Source of the DNA: Streptomyces diastatochromogenes
GTDB taxonomy: Bacteria > Actinomycetota > Actinomycetes > Streptomycetales > Streptomycetaceae
Direction: 5' to 3'
Assembly (NCBI RefSeq): GCF_002242805.1
Contig: NZ_MCGQ01000031.1
Coordinates: 148,336 to 212,335, forward strand
DNA length: 64,000 nt
Position numbers and translations under genes: made by a program. Numbering within the stretch: position 1 is the stretch's first letter; each line of letters opens with the position of its first letter. Shown in pieces: positions 60,715 through 64,000 of this stretch. The notes under the pieces are model-generated. The model was not told the origin of the DNA, made no database searches, and was given only the letters and a program-made list of their open reading frames with translations.

Positions 60715-60763
60715 CTGCCTGTGGCAGGGCGTTGAACCGCCGCAGTGAGGGAAGGACTTTGCC

Positions 60764-61144
60764 GTGCCCGAGATCAGCGGTTCCACCGGACGTACTCCGG
60801 AGACGCACGTCATAGACTTCCGCGCGGCCGAGCAACTGCTCAACGCGCGGGATCCGCGGGGCGCGGTGAAGCTGCTGGACGGAGTCATCGCCGCACACCC
60901 CGAGAACACCGCGGCCCGGCTGCTGCGTGCGCGAGCCTTCTTCGCGGCCGCACAACTGCGGCCCGCCGAACTCGAGTTCACCATCGTGCTGGAGCGTGAG
61001 CCGGACAACGCGTTCGCGCACTTCGCGCTGGCCCGCACCTACGAACGCCAGGGCCGCCAAGACCAGGCCAAGCGCCACTTCCGGCTGGCCGCCGCGCTCG
61101 ACCCCAACCCTCAGTACCTGAAGGCGGCCGAGTTCGAGTCCTGA
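60764..61144 (+). CDS. Tetratricopeptide repeat protein
   Basis: A 126-residue cytoplasmic protein starting at a GTG. Three TPR-like helix pairs are visible: FRAAEQLLNARDPRGAVKLLDGVIAAHPEN (in part) near 19-48, ARLLRARAFFAAAQLRPAELEF near 51-72 and AFAHFALARTYERQGRQDQAKRHFRLA (in part) near 83-110. It is a protein-protein interaction scaffold of unknown partner, conserved next to coaE in Streptomyces. Confidence 0.88.
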   Translation: MPEISGSTGRTPETHVIDFRAAEQLLNARDPRGAVKLLDGVIAAHPENTAARLLRARAFFAAAQLRPAELEFTIVLEREPDNAFAHFALARTYERQGRQDQAKRHFRLAAALDPNPQYLKAAEFES

Positions 61145-61153
61145 CTGCGGACG

Positions 61154-61211
61154 GGGCCGTGCCGGGGGTCCGCGCCGAGGTGACGGGCCGTGCCGGGCGT
61201 TCGCGCCGAGG
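61154..61211. repeat. 27-bp imperfect direct repeat
   Basis: Two 27-bp copies (61154-61180, 61185-61211) differ at two positions, with a 31-bp period. They begin GGGCCGTGCCGGG and end CGCGCCGAGG. They fill the 97-bp gap between the convergent TPR and DUF6343 genes. Confidence 0.75.
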
Positions 61212-61241
61212 AATCCGCGCTGACGGGCCCGCAGGCCGCCG

Positions 61242-61562
61242 TCACGGGTGGCGGGGCCGAGGCGGGCGCGGGTAGGGCCGACCGCTCGGCCGAGGGCGGG
61301 GCGGATCGCTGTCCACCGGCCGGTACGGCGGGATGTCCCGGCCCGGCTGATAGTGCGGCCCCTGCCGGATGTGCCTGAGGATCATGGTCATGTCGACGGT
61401 GGCCACCAGCCACAGCACCCCGCAGGCGGCCGCCCAACCGGGGCGCCCGACGAGCGCGAACACCGCCGTGCCGAAGATCGCCCAGACCAGCCCCCACACG
61501 CTCAGCCAGAAACGCGCTCGCAGCGCACTGCGCGCGGTCGCCGGCTCACTGCCCGTACGCAT
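61242..61562 (-). CDS. DUF6343 family small membrane protein
   Basis: A 106-residue protein beginning MRTGSEPATARSALRARFWLS, with two membrane segments (about 20-38 and 44-64), then MILRHIRQGPHYQPGRDIPPYRPVD and a Pro/Arg-rich tail. This layout matches the DUF6343 family of streptomycetes as I recall it. I prefer the ATG at 61562, where the family's usual N-terminus begins. Function unknown. Confidence 0.72.
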   Translation of the reverse strand: MRTGSEPATARSALRARFWLSVWGLVWAIFGTAVFALVGRPGWAAACGVLWLVATVDMTMILRHIRQGPHYQPGRDIPPYRPVDSDPPRPRPSGRPYPRPPRPRHP

Positions 61563-61626
61563 CAGGATCACCACTCCTGCCTGCAACGTACTCTCCGGAG
61601 CGAACGTTCACCAAGGGGGTCATCGC

Positions 61627-62535
61627 TTGCTGCCCGATGCCGACGAACTGGCCGAGGTGCTGCTCGATCTGGCGGTACCGCACGAGGACATCAACGCACT
61701 CGTACGAATGGGCCGACGCGTGAGCGACGACCCGGAACTGTCGCGGACCCTCGAAGGCGCCGTCGCCGAGCTGGTGCGAGGGATGGGCGAGATCCGCGGC
61801 GGGGCCGACCTGCCCGAGCTCGACTGGCCATCGGGTGCCCTGCAGCGCTGCTTCCCCGTGTATGTCTTCGTGGCGGCGCTCCCCTACGTCCGCACCCACC
61901 ACCGCGAGCGCGGCATCCCGGCCGACGTCTCCCGCCGCACCCTCACCGACCTCGGGCGGAACATGGCGGTCCACCGCAGGCGCCACGGCAGTGCGGGCGT
62001 GCAGGCGCCGCGCTGGCTCACCCTGCACTTCCGCGGCGAGCTGTACCAACTGGGACGCCTGCAGTTCCAGCGGGCCCCACTCGGACAGCGCACCAGCGCG
62101 GCACTCGCAGCCGCCGGGCTGGACGCAGCCCCGGGCACGCCCTGCCTGAACCTCCACATACCCGACTTCCTCGGCCCGCTCTCGCCGGGCGCCTGTGACC
62201 GCTCGCTGGCGCTGGCCACGGAGTTCTTCGCGGGCCACTACCCCGACGAGACGTACCCCGTCGCGGTCTGCCACTCCTGGCTGCTCGACCCCCAGTTGAA
62301 GCGCCACCTGCCCGCGCAGTCCAACGTCATCCGCTTCCAGGAACGCTTCCGCATCGCCCACGAGGACACGGAACCGGCCGACACCGAGCCCGTCCAGTTC
62401 GTCTTCGGGAACCCGGACCTGCCGGTCGCCGAGCTGCCGCGGCGCACGTCCGTGGAGCGGGCCGTCGGCGACCATCTGCGAGCCGGAGGCCACTGGTACA
62501 TCGGGCACGGATGGTTCCCGCTACAGGGCGAATAA
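61627..62535 (+). CDS. Acyltransferase-domain protein, DUF5596-like
   Basis: A 302-residue protein. Start taken as the TTG at 61627, 8 nt after AGGGGG, giving LLPDADELAEVLLDL; in-frame starts further upstream have no coding character and overlap the DUF6343 gene. It contains RCFPVYVFVAALPYVRTHH near 78, LNLHIPDFLGPLSP near 175 and VAVCHSWLLDPQLK near 217. I associate it with the streptomycete DUF5596 N-acyltransferase-like proteins, structurally related to GNAT enzymes. Substrate unknown. Confidence 0.68.
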   Translation: MLPDADELAEVLLDLAVPHEDINALVRMGRRVSDDPELSRTLEGAVAELVRGMGEIRGGADLPELDWPSGALQRCFPVYVFVAALPYVRTHHRERGIPADVSRRTLTDLGRNMAVHRRRHGSAGVQAPRWLTLHFRGELYQLGRLQFQRAPLGQRTSAALAAAGLDAAPGTPCLNLHIPDFLGPLSPGACDRSLALATEFFAGHYPDETYPVAVCHSWLLDPQLKRHLPAQSNVIRFQERFRIAHEDTEPADTEPVQFVFGNPDLPVAELPRRTSVERAVGDHLRAGGHWYIGHGWFPLQGE

Positions 62536-62597
62536 CCCGAAAGCGTGAACCGCCCTCGGACGGGAACGGCCGTACGGAGGCCACCCGTTGTTCGGGC

Positions 62598-63290
62598 ATG
62601 ACGGTCGAAATGCGTGAAGGATACGACGGAACAGGACCCGGTGCGATCACCCCGGACGGATGCGCGGTCGAGCTGTACACGCGGCTTCCGGTGGGCGACG
62701 AGCCGGACGTCATCGCCGCGGCAGTGCCCGCCGGGGCCCACATCCTGGAGCTGGGCAGCGGAGTGGGCCGGGTGACCCACGCCCTGCTGGAGCGCGGCTT
62801 CACGGTCACGGCGGTGGACGAGTCCACCGAGATGCTCGCCCACGTCCGCGGGGCGCGCACGATATGCGGCCCGATCGAGGACCTGGACCTGGGCGAGAGG
62901 TTCGACGTGGTGATGCTCGCGTCGTTCCTCGTGCACAACGGCGACGTCGAGGTGAGCCGCGGCATGCTGCGCGCCTGCGCCCGCCATGTCGCGGAGAGCG
63001 GCTGCGTGCTCATCCAGCGGGAGGGCGGGGACTACCACGCCAACGTGCCGAGGGAGCGGGTCGACCCGAGCGGCTTCACCGTACGGATCGCGTCGTCGGA
63101 GCCGGTCGGCGACGGGGTGCACTCGGTGCGCGCCGAGTACGTGTTCCCGGACGCGGCCTGGACCCAGACGTTCCTCGCCAGGCCCCTCACGAAGGAACAG
63201 TTCGAGCAGGCGCTGGCGGAGGCGGGACTGGAGGTGGACGCGTATCTGACTCCGGACGGGATGTGGGTGAGGGCGGTACCGGTGGCGTAG
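62598..63290 (+). CDS. Class I SAM-dependent methyltransferase
   Basis: A 230-residue methyltransferase. SAM motif I is ILELGSGVGRVTHALLERG near 50, motif II VTAVDESTEMLAHV near 70, motif IV-like RFDVVMLASFLVHNG near 100. Start ATG at 62598; frames upstream are poor. The C-terminal half is a substrate-binding beta region. The acceptor cannot be deduced. Confidence 0.82.
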   Translation: MTVEMREGYDGTGPGAITPDGCAVELYTRLPVGDEPDVIAAAVPAGAHILELGSGVGRVTHALLERGFTVTAVDESTEMLAHVRGARTICGPIEDLDLGERFDVVMLASFLVHNGDVEVSRGMLRACARHVAESGCVLIQREGGDYHANVPRERVDPSGFTVRIASSEPVGDGVHSVRAEYVFPDAAWTQTFLARPLTKEQFEQALAEAGLEVDAYLTPDGMWVRAVPVA

Positions 63291-63365
63291 GAGCGATGAG
63301 TTCTCGGACGGCGGGCGGTCTACCTCGGTGACAGCAACCGGGACCGCTTCACCCAGGAGACCCCC

Positions 63366-63830
63366 ATGTCCGAGACCACCGCCCCCGCGACTTCCACTCC
63401 CTCCACCGCCCCCGTGACCGCCCGCGGTCGCCTCGCCCGGATCGCCCTGCGCACGGTGCAGGTGCTGCTCGCCCTCTTCTACGGGATCGCGAGCGCCCTG
63501 CCCAAGCTGATCGCGCACCCGTCGGCCGTCGAGTCCTTCGACAAGATCGGCTGGGGCAGTGCGGGTATGTACACCATCGGCGCGCTCGAACTGGCCGGCG
63601 CGATCGCGCTGTTGGTGCCGGTGCTGCAGTCGGTGGCGGCGATCGCGCTGAGCGCGCTCATGGTGGGCGCGTTCATCGTCCAGCTCACCGTCTTCGACGG
63701 TCAGTACGCGGCGACCCCGCTGATCCTGATCGTGCCGCTCGTCCTGATCGCCTGGTCCCGGCGCGGGCACAACACGGAACTGCTGCGGCTGCTGGGGCGG
63801 GCGGGCCGACAGGCAGGGCGACGGGCGTGA
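63366..63830 (+). CDS. DoxX family membrane protein
   Basis: A 154-residue protein with a Thr/Pro-rich N-terminus and four membrane segments (about 33-50, 65-85, 88-108, 115-133). LFYGIASALPKLIAHPSAVE followed by YTIGALELAGAIALLVPVL is typical of the DoxX/DoxX-like family. CAGGAG precedes the ATG. Proposed roles for this family involve membrane redox homeostasis; none is shown here. Confidence 0.83.
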   Translation: MSETTAPATSTPSTAPVTARGRLARIALRTVQVLLALFYGIASALPKLIAHPSAVESFDKIGWGSAGMYTIGALELAGAIALLVPVLQSVAAIALSALMVGAFIVQLTVFDGQYAATPLILIVPLVLIAWSRRGHNTELLRLLGRAGRQAGRRA

Positions 63831-63850
63831 CCGGTGCGGGACAGCGACGG

Positions 63851-63887
63851 TGACGTCGGCCGGGGCGCGGGGGCCTGGCCGACGTCA
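63851..63887 (+). terminator. Terminator of the doxX gene
   Basis: TGACGTCGGCC (63851-63861) and GGCCGACGTCA (63877-63887) form a perfect 11-bp stem with a 15-nt loop, 20 bp after the doxX stop. Confidence 0.75.
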
Positions 63888-63917
63888 GCCGAGCGTGAAG
63901 AACCCGAGCGTGCAAAA

Positions 63918-63945
63918 GGGGGAGGGGAGGGGGAGGGGGGAGGGG
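63918..63945 (+). other. G-run tract with quadruplex potential
   Basis: Five runs of four to six G separated by single A (63918-63922, 63924-63927, 63929-63933, 63935-63940, 63942-63945) fit an intramolecular G-quadruplex on the plus strand. It lies downstream of the doxX terminator. The remaining bases to 64000 hold nothing I can assign. Confidence 0.8.
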
Positions 63946-64000
63946 CCCCAAGTCGGGCCGACTCAGCGCCCCCGAGGACGCCCACCGGACCCACCCAATC

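Overview
The window is chromosomal DNA from a Streptomyces (or very close actinomycete). It has very high GC, G or C at nearly every third codon position, frequent GTG/TTG starts, 4-nt ATGA overlaps inside operons, and -10 boxes of the TAGGCT/TAGGGT type, some directly abutting the start codon. The order rpsA - PAC2 - coaE - TPR, with polA, a five-gene liv operon, an ANTAR regulator, pyruvate kinase and a 5'-nucleotidase, is a typical Streptomyces core-chromosome layout. I see no insertion sequence, prophage, integrase or CRISPR array.

Region 1 (1-6851) looks like a surface or exopolysaccharide locus. Leftward are a small membrane protein, a membrane GT2 polysaccharide synthase and the start of a UDP-GlcNAc 2-epimerase (cut by the window edge). 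Divergently transcribed are a secreted DUF2334 deacetylase and a GH113-like lipoprotein. Next come a GH46 chitosanase and a rhomboid protease, translationally coupled on the minus strand. A TerF-type vWA protein follows (6935-7660).

Region 2 (7687-18179) is a compact gene set matching the KstR2 regulon of mycobacteria and rhodococci, which breaks down the C and D rings of steroids (HIP catabolism): two FadE-like dehydrogenases, IpdF, KstR2, FadA6, IpdC, IpdB, IpdA, EchA20 and two SDRs. A MarR regulator with a palindromic operator closes the block. Both divergent promoter regions carry a sequence close to the KstR2 operator, and one SDR start is covered by two perfect DnaA boxes. No HIP-CoA ligase (fadD3) is in the window.

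Region 3 (18240-31274) is mixed: an HExxH zinc-ribbon protein, GH35 beta-galactosidase with a divergent AraC regulator, chorismate mutase, aminopeptidase N, an NmrA-like reductase, a GNAT enzyme, an orphan desA/desB-like pair (amino-acid decarboxylase plus lysine N-hydroxylase, without desC/desD), and a Tat-exported 5'-nucleotidase.

Region 4 (31394-47551) is largely housekeeping: SIMPL protein, pyruvate kinase, an atypical tRNA with a CAA anticodon, ANTAR response regulator, the livKHMGF branched-chain amino acid transporter, two small envelope proteins, a hotdog thioesterase, an FdhF/YdeP-type molybdoenzyme and DNA polymerase I.

Region 5 (47552-64000) holds a small unknown gene, a DUF4184 membrane protein, a lytic transglycosylase, a 44-residue membrane peptide, a DUF3068 protein, HrpB helicase, a methyltransferase with no visible canonical start for its likely full length, rpsA with a long structured leader, a secreted beta-helix protein, PAC2, coaE, a TPR protein, DUF6343, a DUF5596-like acyltransferase, another methyltransferase and a DoxX protein. 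The window ends in a G-rich tract.

All family assignments come from reading translations and motifs; no database search was run.
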